Source: Clavulina sp. PMI_390
Taxonomy: Eukaryota > Basidiomycota > Agaricomycetes > Cantharellales > Hydnaceae
DNA length: 64,000 nucleotides
Reading direction: 5' to 3'
Assembly (NCBI GenBank): GCA_015039315.1
Contig: WIDE01000051.1
Coordinates: 158,206-222,205 of the forward strand
A model generated the notes under the pieces. It made no database searches. It had not been told where the DNA came from and worked only from the letters and a program-made list of their open reading frames with translations. This document shows, one piece after another, positions 1 through 12,783 of the stretch (position 1 is its first letter; every line of letters begins with the position of its first letter). A program made the position numbers and the translations under genes.

Positions 1-2439
1 ACAGTTGGATGACGCCCCAGGTCGAGGTGCCTGTTGCTACTCTTGTTGGTCAGCCGTCATCTTGCTCCTTACCCCGTGCTACTCCACAACTCTGCATTCC
101 ACAATTTTAGGCGACACCTCTGTAGGGATGGTCGTGTTTGATGCATTGAGGCAGCGCCTTAACCTCAAACAAACTAGGCGTGGACCATCGTTCATCTCTG
201 TGACTCTCTCTCCCAAGGTCTACTCATCCACTGTGAATGTCCTGAAAGCGATGATTGTGGGTTTCACCGCCCAATTCCCCATGGTTAGTCAGTTCATTCT
301 GCTAGGTACCGAGCCACGCTGAAAGAGTAACACTGTAGGAGGAAAGCATGGGTCGGCGGTCAAAGGCAACACGCTTGGCTAGCCACGATATTGCTCTGCT
401 CCAGGCCTGGTATGACCAACTTGGGGCATCATCTTCTCACCAAGGCACTCGTCTTGTCGTTTTCACGCCCGAAGTCGAGCTATGCAATGCAGAGATTCTT
501 GTAGAATTCATAAAAATATGCAGGTTCGTCCTTCACATCACAAATAAACCTCTGCCCTAACCCAACTTTCTTCGCTTTGCAGCCTCTATGTCGAGCGACT
601 ACCCATTGTGTTGGTTTTCAGCACTGCGACGTCCGATAACGTTCTACAAACTATGCTTCCTGTCTCCGCCCGTACCAAAATCTATGCAGAGGCCTTTCAG
701 CTCCAGCGGGGTCTTGGTGCTCTAGAGAGTGTGATGCGCGGGGTACGGATTAAGCTGATCCACGATGATACCATACTCTGACATTTCTACCCAGTTATTC
801 CTCGACGAAGAAATCGGAATACCTTTCATGCTTTCGGCCTCCGCGTACGACGCGTTGCGAAATAGCTATACACGGCATGAGCAGTCGTTACATGCCTTCC
901 AGTCTACCCTGCAGGTAAGCGCATTCGTTCGGATAATAATTGTCAATTTCTATCTGTTCTCACTGGGCAATGACGTGCAGCTGCTTGTTTTGGACCACTT
1001 CGGATTACCAAATTCCGTGTTCTGTGGCATGGACATGCTTGGAGAGCCTGACGAAGCTCAAGCCGCATTGAGAGATCCTCAGTCTCGATTGTTCCTCGAT
1101 AATCTACGTTCAACCATAGCGGACGATGTACGACGCCTTCCGGAGAGTCCCTTATCTGCATGGTGGACTTCCAGAGCCAGTCAACGGTCAAAGTCATCAA
1201 AAGCCGCCGATTATGACGATTTGCTACAGTTCCTCAGCACTGCGAGAACAGAATTTAATGATCATCACACAAGGCTGCAGTTTGCTATTCGTTTATTGCG
1301 ACGGGTGGCACTTGAAGCGCGAACGCATGCGGCTGAGATGAAGGCTGGTCTATCATCTTTACTGGGGTCAGCAGTGAGGGGCTCGATTTTCCGTGGAGAG
1401 CTACCGTTGATCAAGGAAAAGATCCAGTATGTTGGCTTGTTCGCCCTTGACGCCTGAGTGCCTAATTCAGATTCGTAGGCAACTTCCACTGGAGCGGCTC
1501 AAGAAGCTCGCCGCAATGGTATTCGACTTCTGCTCCGATGCAAGCGAGGTGTCGACGCACCATGCGCAAACACTTCTGCATCAATCCACGCATTGGAGTA
1601 CCGAGCTAACCGCAATTGTGCCCTCTACACCAGCCAAGGACAAGGTCCAACATAACCTGTCCCCAACGAAGTCTGGCGCTTTCGCTTTACCAACTACTAG
1701 GAGCGAGCCCCAAGTTCTGAAGGCCGCAAGCCTCATAGCGACGGAATTGGACGCTTTTTTCACGTAAGTAAACCCTAACCTCAGGCGAAAGATCTGATAC
1801 CAATAGGGCATAATAGTATGGCCCTCACGCCCGTGCACGACAAAGTCCCGCTTGCTTCAATATGGATACTCACGGCCCATCGTGACCCTATGGAAGTAAG
1901 TACAATCATCTATGCTAACACCCTCCTCTAGGTTGCTGACGTATCCCCAGGAATTGAACCCAGCACCGCGCCAATCCCTGGTCGCTTCTCTTACCAAAAC
2001 CTCCGCATTGATCATGATATCCCTGACCTCAGGAGAAGATGATTCCGCGCCAAAGAAATCGCGAAGTACTGGCAAAGGAAAGGAGAAAGAAACGGCCGCG
2101 GAACCAATATTCAACCCAGCCGACATTTCCACCCTTCCTGATTCCGCCGTGATTTTCCGACGATATTTGGACAGCGGACGGACAATCAATGCGTACGATT
2201 GGTTCGAGAGTTTTGCTCAAGCGATGGAGCCAGAACGAGAACGACTGTTGGAATCGAAAGATGATGAGGACGACGAGGCGGGAGAGACGCGGTGGAGGAA
2301 AGAATTGCAAAGTCGGTTCTTGTGGTCACTCCATGAACTGAACTGGAATGGCCTGCTGAGGGGAACTGGACGAAAACGGGACCACCTCGCCAGAACGCTG
2401 TGGGATCCTGTCATTGCTGCCGACACAGATAATTTGTAG
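1..2439 (+). CDS. ORC3: Origin recognition complex subunit 3 (5' end cut by window edge)
   Basis: Subunit of the origin recognition complex, which binds replication origins and loads the MCM helicase in the nucleus. The start lies left of the window. Exons read by eye: about 1-283, 339-523, 583-742, 795-914, 981-1426, 1479-1763, 1817 to about 1890, then the last exon to the TAG at 2437-2439. Removing the introns gives one frame matching ORC3 family order: an AAA-like segment (LPIVLVFSTATSDNV), an insert region with 'DALRNSYTRHEQSL' and 'HFGLPNSVF' (family HFYANPLSVL), and a C-terminal winged-helix end 'ELNWNGLLRGTGRKRDHLAR' (family ELxxLGFIKPTxxKxDHVAR). The 66-nt intron at 915-980 is a multiple of three and stays open if read through. 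Convergent with UPF3, with 128 bp between stops. The identification is strong; the exon near 1817-1930 is the least certain. Confidence 0.88.
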
Positions 2440-2567
2440 TGTCCTTGATAACATTTAGCCTCAGTCTGGTTTCGCGAGTCAGACATGTTTCGTGCAAAAC
2501 AATAAGACTGATCACCTTGATATACTTGAACTTATCACAACAAAAGTAGCCAAGCTGATGCACTGGC

Positions 2568-4344
2568 TCAAGACTCGGATGAGGCTGGAGCTGGAGCTGA
2601 AGGAGCGCCGGGGTTAGGGCCAGCACCTCTACCTCTGCCACGTCCACCCCGTCGTCCTCCTCTGACGCCACGACCTGACGGCTGAGACGGAGTACCATCT
2701 TGTGTAGAAGCAGGTGTCGCGCCTGATGACGCTGGAGTATTCTGCGCTGGCTCGGTGGACGCATCGGTGTTCTCGGTAGCAGTGGGCTTCGGACCCTTTG
2801 GGTGCCGATGCCTGCCACCCCTTCCAGATGGTTGAGCCTCTCGCGCTGGTCTGTCTTTCTTTTCGGGGCCAGGGGTAGAGCTTGATGCGGCAGGCTGCGC
2901 ATCGGAAGGACCAGCAGCCGCTATTGCGGAAGCTTCACCTGAGGTCTCGGGTTGTGGCTTCTCAGCTGATTTTGAAGCTTCCCGCTCTCGGCGGCGGGGG
3001 GCTCCACCACCTCCCACGCCAGCAAGCGCTGCCTGCAGCATTCGGGGATTCGGCGCATGTTTTCGGCGCTCAGGCTTGCCTGATGGTCCCTGCGAGGGCT
3101 GAGAGGAAGAAGCCTCGTTGGTTGCTGGTTTCGAAGAGCCGGAGGCGGAGGGGGGATCGGTAGGCGCCGAATCCCCTCGTGTCGTGGCCTGAGATTCTCC
3201 CGTAGTTGCCGTTGCAGCTGTCGCGGAGGTATTGGGGGCCGGCTTTGCACGATTGCCTTTTATTTGTGGTGTGGACTGCTGAGCCGGTGTAGGCTTCTTC
3301 TTTGGGCCCCCCGCCGATTTTCGCGAAGGGGAGGCAGGTACGGAATCTCCAGCATTAGTTTCAGGGGCGGGGCGACCCCCTTTGCCCTTCGAAGGATTGG
3401 AAGGTTTACTCGTCGATGCAACAGGTGACTCAGCGGCTTTCAGCACGGCGGGAGCAGGAACACTTCCATCCGCATTCAACTTTCGCGAGAATACGCCACC
3501 TTCGTCATCGAATCTAGACGTAGTAGCTGAATTGGCAACAACAGCTTTAGATAGCTTTGATGTTGGTTTGACCCCAGGCCGGTCGCCTTTCGCTTTGTAA
3601 TGGCCATGATAGGATAGAATCTGAGCGGCATCCTTGGCGGCTGCTTTCTCCGCTTTGAGAGCTTCAAGTAGAGGAGTGGACTTTGGGTCGACTAAACTCA
3701 AGACCGTAAGCTTGGTGTGTCGAGAAGGTAAGGATACGACCTACTCTTTGGAGCTGCAGCTTCGGGAACGACGGTCTCAGCTTGACTCAAGCTCTCAACG
3801 AACGACTTGAAGTCTTCGTCTGTAGCAGAAAGTCACTAAAAGGTAGCAATACTTGATCAAATGACTACGCGACCTTGATTGATGGTTCCAACCCTGGCGT
3901 CTTGCTTTTTACGATCTGCTGGGACCTTTTGGAAAGGAGCAAATTCGACCACGGCATAGCTCTCATTACCTATTCTGGCAGTGGTAAGGGTGAGGCAATC
4001 TATACGGACTGTTCAAGGACACACCCTGCTTATCCCGAAACAAATGGCCATCATATTCCTTGCTGAAGCGCACAACTTGCTCAGGGCTTTTGAATGCGAT
4101 ATAGGCCCTGGAAGTCACGTTTGGCTTCTCCGGCCTTGACGAAAACAAAGGGTCATTTATGATGATAGGCGACGAGAGCAACCGATTCAACAAGGAGGCC
4201 ATACCTTGACTTGAGTTTCCCAGGGTGATAGGACTTCCAGGTGACTGTGTCAGACGTCACCCAGAGAGAGACGCTCTTCCAGAATATTGGCTCAGGCAGA
4301 TTAGGCGGCAATCGACGCACGATGACCTTGTTTTTGGCCACCAT
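2568..4344 (-). CDS. UPF3: Nonsense-mediated mRNA decay factor Upf3 (Smg4/UPF3 domain)
   Basis: Upf3 bridges the exon-junction/termination complex to Upf2 in nonsense-mediated decay and shuttles between nucleus and cytoplasm. ATG is at 4344. Exon 1 (4344-4205) encodes 'KVIVRRLPPNLPEPIFW', the RNP-like beta strand that opens the Smg4/UPF3 domain. Exon 2 (4134-4025) gives 'SRAYIAFKSPEQVVRF' and 'DGHLFRDKQG'. Exon 3 (from 3969) gives 'NESYAVVEFAPFQKVPADRK', followed by 'DEDFKSFVESL' and 'DPKSTPLLEAL', all in family order. The last exon (about 3696-2568) is a long disordered tail rich in Pro, Ser, Ala and Lys, ending in RGG/GRGRG repeats; fungal Upf3 tails are variable. It shares the upstream region 4345-4730 with the MAPKKK gene. 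Confidence 0.87.
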
Positions 4345-4730
4345 CGTGCGAGCGCTTCTCTGAGTCGGAAGCTGTGACCGCGCAACTCATACGTCACTCT
4401 GTGACAAGGCACCTCCCTCTTGCTGAGCTCTTGGCTTTTGAACGAGGTATTCTTAACTGTCTGGGACTCTAAGGGTGTTTCTGGACTATTCGGCGATACT
4501 GTGTGCTAATCAAGCCCCGAACGTCCACGGCTTGCCCACAATTGCTGCTCCTGCGTCGTCTCCCGCAATCAATCGACGGGCGGCCCGAGTTCACCCACAC
4601 TAGGGTGCATCTGCCTTAGAGTCTCTCCTTGCTCTTGGCGTCTTCTCTGAATGAAATTGACTGGATAAATACGTCTTTCAACCCAAATTCACCCATTCTT
4701 CTGTACACTTCCCTCCTTCAGCTCCCAATT
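4345..4730. promoter_or_regulatory. Divergent promoter region, UPF3 / MAPKKK
   Basis: This 386-bp stretch lies between the UPF3 ATG (minus) and the MAPKKK ATG at 4731 (plus). It holds no gene. The MAPKKK frame stays open upstream as far as 4629, but that stretch has no ATG, so 4731 is taken as the start. It is pyrimidine-rich just before 4731, as is common in fungal core promoters. No clear TATA box was seen. Confidence 0.5.
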
Positions 4731-7700
4731 ATGCCTCGTCAAGGCACATCCAAGCATACCCCCACACTATACTCACACCCAGAGGCTCGCGAGAATGAAG
4801 CTAATGCCGAAGATTCTTCCGACTTTGAAAACTCCGATCCTTCACTTACAATGCCGAGGCAACATTCGAATCCCCTTCCCAACTCCCCAGCCTCCACCGC
4901 CAAATCACAACGGCTGAAGATGCGATCCATGAACTCCTTCCCAGTCCCTTCTGCAGCCTCGGTTAGCTCTCTCGCCGGGAATATGGTACCTTCATCAACT
5001 TTGCATGCAGGGGCTAGTGCCCCGATCCTCCCGAAACGATCTAGTGAAGTATTCACTCGATTCAGACAAAAATTCCATCACGATGATAATGAACCTTCTC
5101 GGATTGGTCCCCCTTCAATGCTATCAAATGATGGTAGTGATAGCGATGATGATGCTCCAGCAACGTCATTCGTCTCTCGACCCACATCGGTCAACGACCA
5201 AGGGATGTCTCGCGTCAATGGTGGAAACTCTCGGCCGTTTTCCCCACGCAAATCGACAGAAAAGCAAAAAGATATCTCTAACAAGGCCCCCAGGTTCCCT
5301 CGAAACGCCTCAATGACGGAAGCCGAGTTAGCGGCATTGACCCCTCAAGAACGCGAACGACTGGAATGGCAAGCAATGCTTACGTCGGTGTTGGAAGGCG
5401 AGGTGTTCCGGCAGGAAAAGGTCCGGATCGTGGATACTCTAGACAAGGTTGAACAGGACAAAGATGTCCTGCAAGATATCTGGGTTGGGATTAGGGCTTG
5501 GTTGCGCGGACGCACCGAGAAAGAAGAGCATGACCAGCTCGCTGAGCGAAGAACTCGTGTCCTCACAGCAGTCTTTCAGGAGATTATGTCCTTCCGCGTC
5601 ACCGATACCCCTGATCCGGAAACTGGTGCAGCCCCTCCATCCGCCATCGACCAGGTTAATGCCATTCTCGACCGATTCGACATTGCCTGCTCATTGTACC
5701 CCAGCATCAAGGCGATGCGCGAGGACAAACCGGACATAGTAACATCTGATGCCCAGGCCATTATAGATGCGTTAACTGGTTGGGCAAAACTCCATGGGGC
5801 TCTGCAACAGCAGCTTGACTCATTACGTCGCTGGACTGGGAGTTCAAGCCTTGACATAATGCAACCGATCAAACAATCCGATGTTGGGCTTGTTGGTGAT
5901 CTCGCTGAACAAGGCGAGGTCACCACTTTCGTTGATCGAATCCTGAAAGAGGAGACGCTCCAGCGCACCTTTGGGAAGGGGACCCTTATCAAAGTCCATG
6001 CTCTTGTAGAGACGGCAAAGAATGTCGTCCTCTCCAAGACTCCTCTCTTCCGACGTCTCAACCTCCCTGTTTTCCACTCCGAACTCGTCTTGCTCATTTC
6101 ATTCCCCATGCAGCTTGTCACGGCATCGCTGCAGATGCGACTGCAATCAGCTGCCCGCGTCAAAGATCCCAACCTCATGTTGCTCGAGACAATGACGGAC
6201 GATTTCCATCTCTCGATCGCTCTCGCCTGCACTCTCAAGCGGGAGTACCATGCACAAATGGAGCCAGATCGCAACAACTTTTGGGACTTACCCGAGTGCA
6301 TTCCGGCAAACTATGATGCTGTCCTCCTTGAGAGTGTGTTGCTTTATTTCAAGTTGCTCCATTGGCGCTTGAAGAGTGGCACGAAGGCGATCTATTTCAA
6401 GGAGACTGACGTGCTCGAAGCACAAGAGGATATCATGGATGAAGTAAGCGACACGATCGCAGGTGGATCTTCGGTTGTCGCTGAGCAGATATGGTATGAG
6501 GAATGGTTCGCTGGCATTTCCTTCGTTTAACTCATCTTATTACAGTGGTTTGACGAACAGACTGGTTTCACGGGTGACTAGCTACTACCACTACCAAATA
6601 CGACTACCATCTGCTGGCACTGGCGTCAAGAGTCGCCTGAAACCTAACTCGTGGGGCGAGGAATACCCGGATGTCCTTCTTGATCGGGAGGAGTCTGTCT
6701 CGTGGCTCGCAAAAGTACTTGACAGCGTCCGCTTGCGGTACAGGAAGATTCAACGATATGGGAGGTGAGAATCCTCAGATCGAAGCGTTTTTGTACGAGA
6801 TCACTCATGTGTCCTTTCCACAGGTCGTTACAACAACGGTTCTCAAATAGCGCAGAATACAGCCTTGAAAACGTCAATTTCGAGACGTTCATCGCACGTC
6901 TTGTGGCTACAGATCACTTCCTGGTTTATACTCGGAGGTATGAAGAAGATGGTGTTTACATCGTTGCTTCTTCCGGTCTCAGCGAGCGCTCCTTTGTCAT
7001 TCGGGATATGATTCTGAAGTCCTATAATCTTGATCGAAGAGAGCGAGAACCTTCACAAACCACTCATTCCTATATTGACAGCGAGGATGACGACCAAGAC
7101 CCCTCCTACATCCTGGTGCTAGCACCAAACGAGTCTTTCGTTTGGCAGGGCCTTGTCATGGTACTGGAAGACATGCCTGTCGTTGAACTCTCCATGTATG
7201 CTCAGCGAGTACGTCTCATAGCAGACGGTGCGATGCTGCGTCTTGGTGCGGCAAAAAAACTCTTCTGCAACTTGATGACGACAGTGGAAGCAAGACGACC
7301 CAGTCCTTCATCCCCCTTGACCCCTGAAGCTGTGGAAATTGATCCATCTCTCCAGATACCTGGACAACTTATCCCATCTGTTGATCTTGAATGCGTCTAT
7401 GAGCACCAGGCCCATCTTCCTAACGTCAATCGAGAGCTCCAAAAGATCTCGAAAGGCACGACGAAGCTTGCCGAAACCATTATGGGCTCTGTCGAGGAAG
7501 TGAAGAAAGGCATTCAGCAGTCCCAGCAGTATCAAGAGCTGATGGAAAACTGGTTCACTTTCGCTTCTGATCATGGGTTGCATGTGGAGAAACACATCGA
7601 TTCCGCTTCGGAGCCCAAGTATTCCCTCATCCTGAACAGACTGGCAATTGCATGGGTTGCCTTCATCTGCGATGAGTGTGATCCTACCGATCGTAAAACG

Positions 7701-9370
7701 TTCAAGTGGGCCGTCACTGCTCTCGAATTTGCAATGGCGCGGACAGAGGGAGCCAATATTCTGCATCTCCCTGCCGATGACTTCGCGCTCTTGCGTCAGA
7801 AAGTCGCTAGTTGCATGACTCTACTCATCAGTCATTTCGACATTCTGGGTGCGCGGTCCAGTACGGAGGCCGCGCGTCTCGAAGAGGAAAAGCAGAGGAA
7901 AAATCCTACTCGCATGATGGGAAGAAACGTGCGAGCGACTAGCCCCGTCACCGAAACCAGTCTCGAGAACGAGAGCCTTCGTCTCAAGTGGGAGGACTCC
8001 TTACGGCGCTTACAAGCTATCGATGAGCGACGAGTAGAAGCAGAATTCGAACGACACGTCATTGGGCGTGTTGTCGACGAAGAAAAGCTTGAAGATAAGA
8101 GCCTCTTATGGCTCGCATCGTCAACATCGAATATTTCGGTCCGCTGGCAGCAAGGCCGTTTCATTGGGGCTGGAGCATTCGGCTCGGTATATCTCGCAGT
8201 GAACCTCGACTCAGGCGGTCTTATGGCTGCCAAAGAAATCCGTTTCCAGGATGTCAACAGCATGAAAACCCTCTTCCGCCAGATCAAAGACGAGCTTAGC
8301 GTAATGGAAATCCTGCAGCATCCCAACATTGTCGAGTACTATGGTATTGAGGTCCATCGAGAGAAGGTCTTCATTTTCGAGGAGTATTGTCAAGGAGGCA
8401 GCATTGCTTCCCTCCTTGAGCACGGTCGTATCGAAGATGAGACTGTGCTCCAAGTCTACACGATGCAAATGTTAGATGGGCTAGCCTACCTTCATTCCAA
8501 AGGAGTGGTACATCGAGATGTGAAACCAGAAAGTAAGTTACACAGATTCACTGAAGGCCGTTTTGCTGCTGATCGATGGCGCTAGATATACTGCTGGATC
8601 ATATGGGGGTCGTAAAGTTTGTAGACTTCGGAGCAGCAAAAATTATTGCAAAGGGGCAAGCAAAGACTATGGCTCGCGCAACTCGCTCAAGAAACCCGAC
8701 CTCGCAGGGCGCAGACGCGCAGCACAACAGTCTCACCGGAACGCCTATGTACATGTCTCCAGAAAGCATCAAGCCTGATCGGCGCGGACGTCAGGGAGCC
8801 ATGGACATCTGGTCATTAGGCTGCGTTGTTCTTGAGTGCGCCACAGGTCGCAAACCCTGGAGCAATGTTGGTGACAATGAATGGTGTGTCTATTTGCGAA
8901 GCATATTACCCTTTGACTTAATTTTTGTTCTCTCTTTCTCTCGTAGGGCGATCATGTTCCAGATTGGGTACGTGATGTTGGTTTCCTGACCTAAGAGATG
9001 GCACCTAATTTCCTCCCTCTCTTTTAGACAAGGGAACAGAATCCCACCACTTCCAGAAGCATGGCAGCTGAGCCCAACCGGCATCAGCTTCATCAAAGGA
9101 TGCTTCACTTTGGACCCCATGACACGGCCCAACGCAGAAGAGCTCCTCAACCACTCATGGATGCAGTCACTTCGCTCGGAGCTAGCGGATGTTGAAGCTG
9201 AAGCGGCTGCAGAAGGGTTGTATCCACCCGAAAGTCCTCATGACCATAGCTCCCTCCCACTAACCGCCCAGCCAGAACTGGCTCATGTTGCGCAAATGCT
9301 AGAGGAGCGCCAGATGGAGGACATCCTCAGTTCTCCACCCGAGGAGATCGACGCAGAGCTTGGAGCGTGA
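4731..9370 (+). CDS. HOG-pathway MAP kinase kinase kinase (Ssk2/Ssk22/Wis4 type)
   Basis: MAPKKK expected to sit between the two-component phosphorelay and the Pbs2-like MAPKK in osmotic and oxidative stress signalling. Exons: 4731-6493, 6546-6764, 6824-8532, 8586-8883, 8947-8967, 9028-9370. The first roughly 1,000 residues are the regulatory region: a Ser/Pro-rich disordered N-terminus, then helical sequence typical of Ssk2/Wis4. The kinase domain is complete: Gly loop 'GAGAFGSVY', Lys in 'MAAKEIRF', 'HRDVKPENILLD' (split by the intron 8533-8585), 'DFGAAK', 'GTPMYMSPESI' and 'DIWSLGCVVLE'. The 21-nt exon 8947-8967 encodes 'AIMFQIG'. The N-terminal Ssk1-binding site was not located by motif. 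Closest families are Ssk2/Ssk22 and Wis4/Win1, which cannot be told apart here. Confidence 0.9.
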
Positions 9371-9775
9371 CCCTCCACGATTTTGGCGAATGCCTAACAG
9401 GCCTCTCTGTGGGCCCCCTCGTTTGATATACACGTACTTCGAGGGTAATCTGTTGCGTATCTAATCCACCCTCTCCCTCATTTTTCCACTAGCCATTTTT
9501 TTTTTCCTTTGTGACTTTGTTCAGACATATTGTACATTACATGCACGCCCATAATCACAATGCACACAGATTTGGTTCGTTGCATGGTCGGCTCAGATTC
9601 TACTGGCTTTCACCTTTGTGTTCACAGCGACGAGCCACTGCCCCTTATAATGAAGCCAAGAAGGGGATTCATGGATCTGAGGGCAGGAACACAATAAATA
9701 ACATTCGCGCTGCACACAATGTCCAATTCTGAAACGCATTTCGTACACCCTACTCGACGATTTGGGAAAATACTC
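9371..9775. other. Convergent 3' intergenic region
   Basis: About 400 bp between the MAPKKK stop and the stop of the minus-strand membrane-protein gene. It holds a poly-T run near 9495-9505 and no convincing gene; the short open frame inside has no recognisable features. Confidence 0.5.
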
Positions 9776-12700
9776 TTATTCAATCACCCAATTCTTCCTT
9801 GTGGGATTGAGTGCTTGAGAAGAATCCGTAGAGCCCGCCCGAGATCGCGCTGGGGAGGAGTATGGTGAACCTTCTTGTGAACCTTGGGAATATTGCGAGG
9901 GAGAGCGCATCAAGCTTCGTTCGGCTTGGCTGGAGCCCGGTTGGATCATGACGGGGTTCATATGCACCTCCGCTGGGAGCTGGAGAGGTCGGAGATAAGG
10001 AGGGGGGTTACTAGCCGCAGCTGCAGCCAGGAAACGGGGAGGAATGGCGTTGGTAGCGAAGGGGTTGGTGACACTCTCGTACGTTGGGACGTTGTCTCCA
10101 GGGAACTCGACCTTCTCCCAGACAGTGGGGGAATTGAACTGGTCGGAGAAGTCTCGCTTTTCAACGTCGGGATCCTCATCGCCAGGGTTCACTATTTAGA
10201 CGACCAATAAAATAAGAATGATGAGAACAGATGTGCGATAAATGAACCGAAGTTTACAAGATACGCACGGTAGTTAGTCAACTTCTTGGCATGCTTTCCG
10301 AACTGCAGCCGGCAGGCGACTGTCAGAACGAGCACACAACAAAGGAGGATGATGCTTATGATCGTGAGCGTAGCAAAGAACTTCCACGATTGAACCAGCA
10401 ACCGGAAGGTGCTGCTCGCGAACATAGCTGCCCAGGAGCCGAGAAGGAGGATAGTACCACCGATGAAGATGTGGGTCATGAGCTTGGATTCACGACGTAC
10501 ACCGAACCATCCACAGGCTGCCCAAGGGAAAAGAAACTATATCAAGTCGAGAAATCCATCGTTCAGCATTGCATCAACGGTGGAAGTCGGAATACGGTAC
10601 TCACGATGAGGACAATCAGGTAGGTAACCTCGTAAAAGATCTTGTGGTGAACGATGAAGGAGGCTGCGCCGATGCAAATCTGCTCGACCCAGAGAGCGAC
10701 GCTGGCGACGACGAAGAAAATCGACAGCTGCAACACCACTGACAAACCCAAAACAAGCTTGTACATGCGGTTCACGCCCATATTTGCACCAACACGCTTG
10801 AAGGTCTGCCACCCGAATTGCTTGATCAACTTCCATGACAGCCAAACGCTGACGATGAAAGCGACCACATTAAGCACCAGTTGAGCCGTCTCAATGTCCT
10901 GGCGGTCTTCCCAGTAGTTCGGAAGAAGGTTCACGCCATTACATGCGCCATCACGGGTGATCCGCAGGAACTCCACACGGAAGTTCCGTGTGGCAACAAT
11001 TTGAAAAGCAGAGAACGCCATCAGCAAGAGATGGGTCAAGACGGCAGCAATCCTATGGAGTCGGAATCAGCATCTGCATCAAACTTTGGGAAAATTCAAA
11101 TGTAAGCCTACATGTGCGGCATGGCTAAAGAGAGAAGCAATGAAGATTAGTCAACCAGTCGTGGAGAGTAGGCGCTGGGATACATACATTCATTCAAGAC
11201 GGCAACAAACGACATCCCAGAGGCCCAGATATTAAAGGCTAGGAAGACGATATCCTCTCTGCCCGAGGTCGCCAGACTGTGAAAGGCGAATGCTAAGCAA
11301 GAGATACAAGCCGCAACGTTGCCAGAACATACTTTTGTAGCGGCCATGAGAGGACCTTTACACATGTAGCAGAGAGGTCTACCGTCGTCGAGTTGGCCAA
11401 GGTGACGGGAACAAAGGACAAGTTCCCGCCAGAGCTGAACTGGGCTTGGCCAACCTGCAAGCTCCTGCGCTCCATCGCGGAATCACGCATTGCTCGATGG
11501 TTTCGGCGCGCCAATGAGTCATCAACCTCGGAGGACCGCTTGGCACGTGGGAGAGCAATTGAGATCGGGATTGGAAGGGGAAGCACCAGATCATTAGTAT
11601 CGCTGCTCGTGCTAGTGCTCGTGCCGGTGGGCTTGGCGGAAGAAGTGGATGTGGTTGTAATTGTGGCCTAAGGAAGACCATTGATCAGTTCATCGATCGT
11701 GTAGCAACGGCGGGTAGAAAAAAAGGGGAGAAAGGTAATTATTCAGTTGATGAAAGAAACGGGGCAACGCCATAAGCTCGCGTTGCTGGTTGGTGGCACA
11801 TGGTGAGGAAAGTAATTTATTGTATGAATCCACTTACCGGGTTGGTCTTGGATACGGTGGATGAGTGTTGCTCGGTATGTTTCTCGTCGTCGTCGTTGTC
11901 ATCGTCAGTATTATGCTTGCCGTCCTTGGTTGACGAGGTGGTGGCAGGCGACGCCGTTGGGGTTGTGGACTCATCCACAACCTTGGTAGTGCTAGTTGAG
12001 CGAGCATTCACGTCCGTTGTGGTGGAAGGAGCTACAGAGCCGCTCGATTCGGTAGTCGAGCTGGCGGAAGTAGTCGTAGACGTGGGCAACGAGCTGGTGG
12101 AAACAAGTCCTTCTACACCGCCCTCGGTAGTGGTCAAATTGAGAACGGTGGACGTAGACTGAGCCGACGAGCTGGTCAATGTAATTGAAACGCTGGGGCT
12201 CGTGGTGGAGGCTGGAACTGAGCTTGTCGTAAGAGCAATAGCACCACCGAAAGCAGCTGTACCAACAGTAGAGGATGATAGAGTGGAGGTATCGGTGGTA
12301 TAGGTGGTGGCTGAGAGTGCAATATTCCCTCCCAAAGAGGTCTCATTCGACCATTTCGCATTCGGAGACCAGACGGTCACGCAAACGTGATTGCCGTCGC
12401 AGGAGACAACTTCGCCATTTGACTCGACGAGATTGATCCCGACAGGAATAGGGAATCCAGCTGAACGAAAGATGTCTTTGAGCAAGAAATCAGCGTGGTT
12501 GTTGAGAACGAAGGCATCTGCTTGAAGGGCAATCTGAACGAGTGTGTGCACGATTGTGAAAACAGTGTAGGCAATTGTGACTTTTGATAGCGTGAGTCTA
12601 GGATGATGTGATGGTGGGAGCACCGGTGGCAACGGGGGTGAAAGGAAGGGTGCATTTCATTCGTCAGATAAGTGGCTTTACAGCGAAAGAGAGATAGGAC

Positions 12701-12783
12701 GAGATCCAGATAGAATTACTCACCGTGCCCACTGTGGATGTTGGATCCGATGCAACGGAAGTTGGGTTAGCGAGCCTCGTCAT
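9776..12783 (-). CDS. Multi-pass membrane protein with Ser/Thr-rich extracellular region, function unknown
   Basis: Not a family I can name. The N-terminal part has a hydrophobic helix (TIAYTVFTIVHTLVQIAL), then a short folded-looking segment with 'SCDGNHVCVTVW', then more than 150 residues almost all Ser, Thr and Val, a likely O-mannosylated stalk. After a 'PLPIPISIALPRAKRSS' linker come at least six hydrophobic helices, including 'LTHLLLMAFSAFQIVATRNF', 'LVLNVVAFIVSVWLSWKLI', 'VVLQLSIFFVVASVALWV', 'GGTILLLGSWAAMFASS' and 'LTIISIILLCCVLVLTVACR'. The C-terminal tail (10192-9776) is cytosolic-type, with Pro, Ser and 'VPTYESVTNPF'. Many short introns. The first exon is unresolved: an open ATG exon at 12783-12724 ends in GTGAGT, but its phase does not match the next exon (from about 12600), so a further small exon or another start is likely. 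The layout suggests a cell-surface sensor or wall-associated protein; that is inference. Confidence 0.62.

Noticed and set aside
2411..2902. 163-codon minus-strand frame overlapping the UPF3 end
   Set aside because: It is a +1/+2 shadow of the GC-rich UPF3 tail and has no independent features.
4629..4730. Upstream extension of the MAPKKK frame
   Set aside because: The extension has no ATG, only a TTG; 4731 is the first ATG and fits the following sequence.
5576..6301. Long open frame (241 codons) on the minus strand
   Set aside because: It lies wholly antisense to the well-supported MAPKKK regulatory exon and is Arg/Ser/Cys-rich, as expected of a shadow frame.
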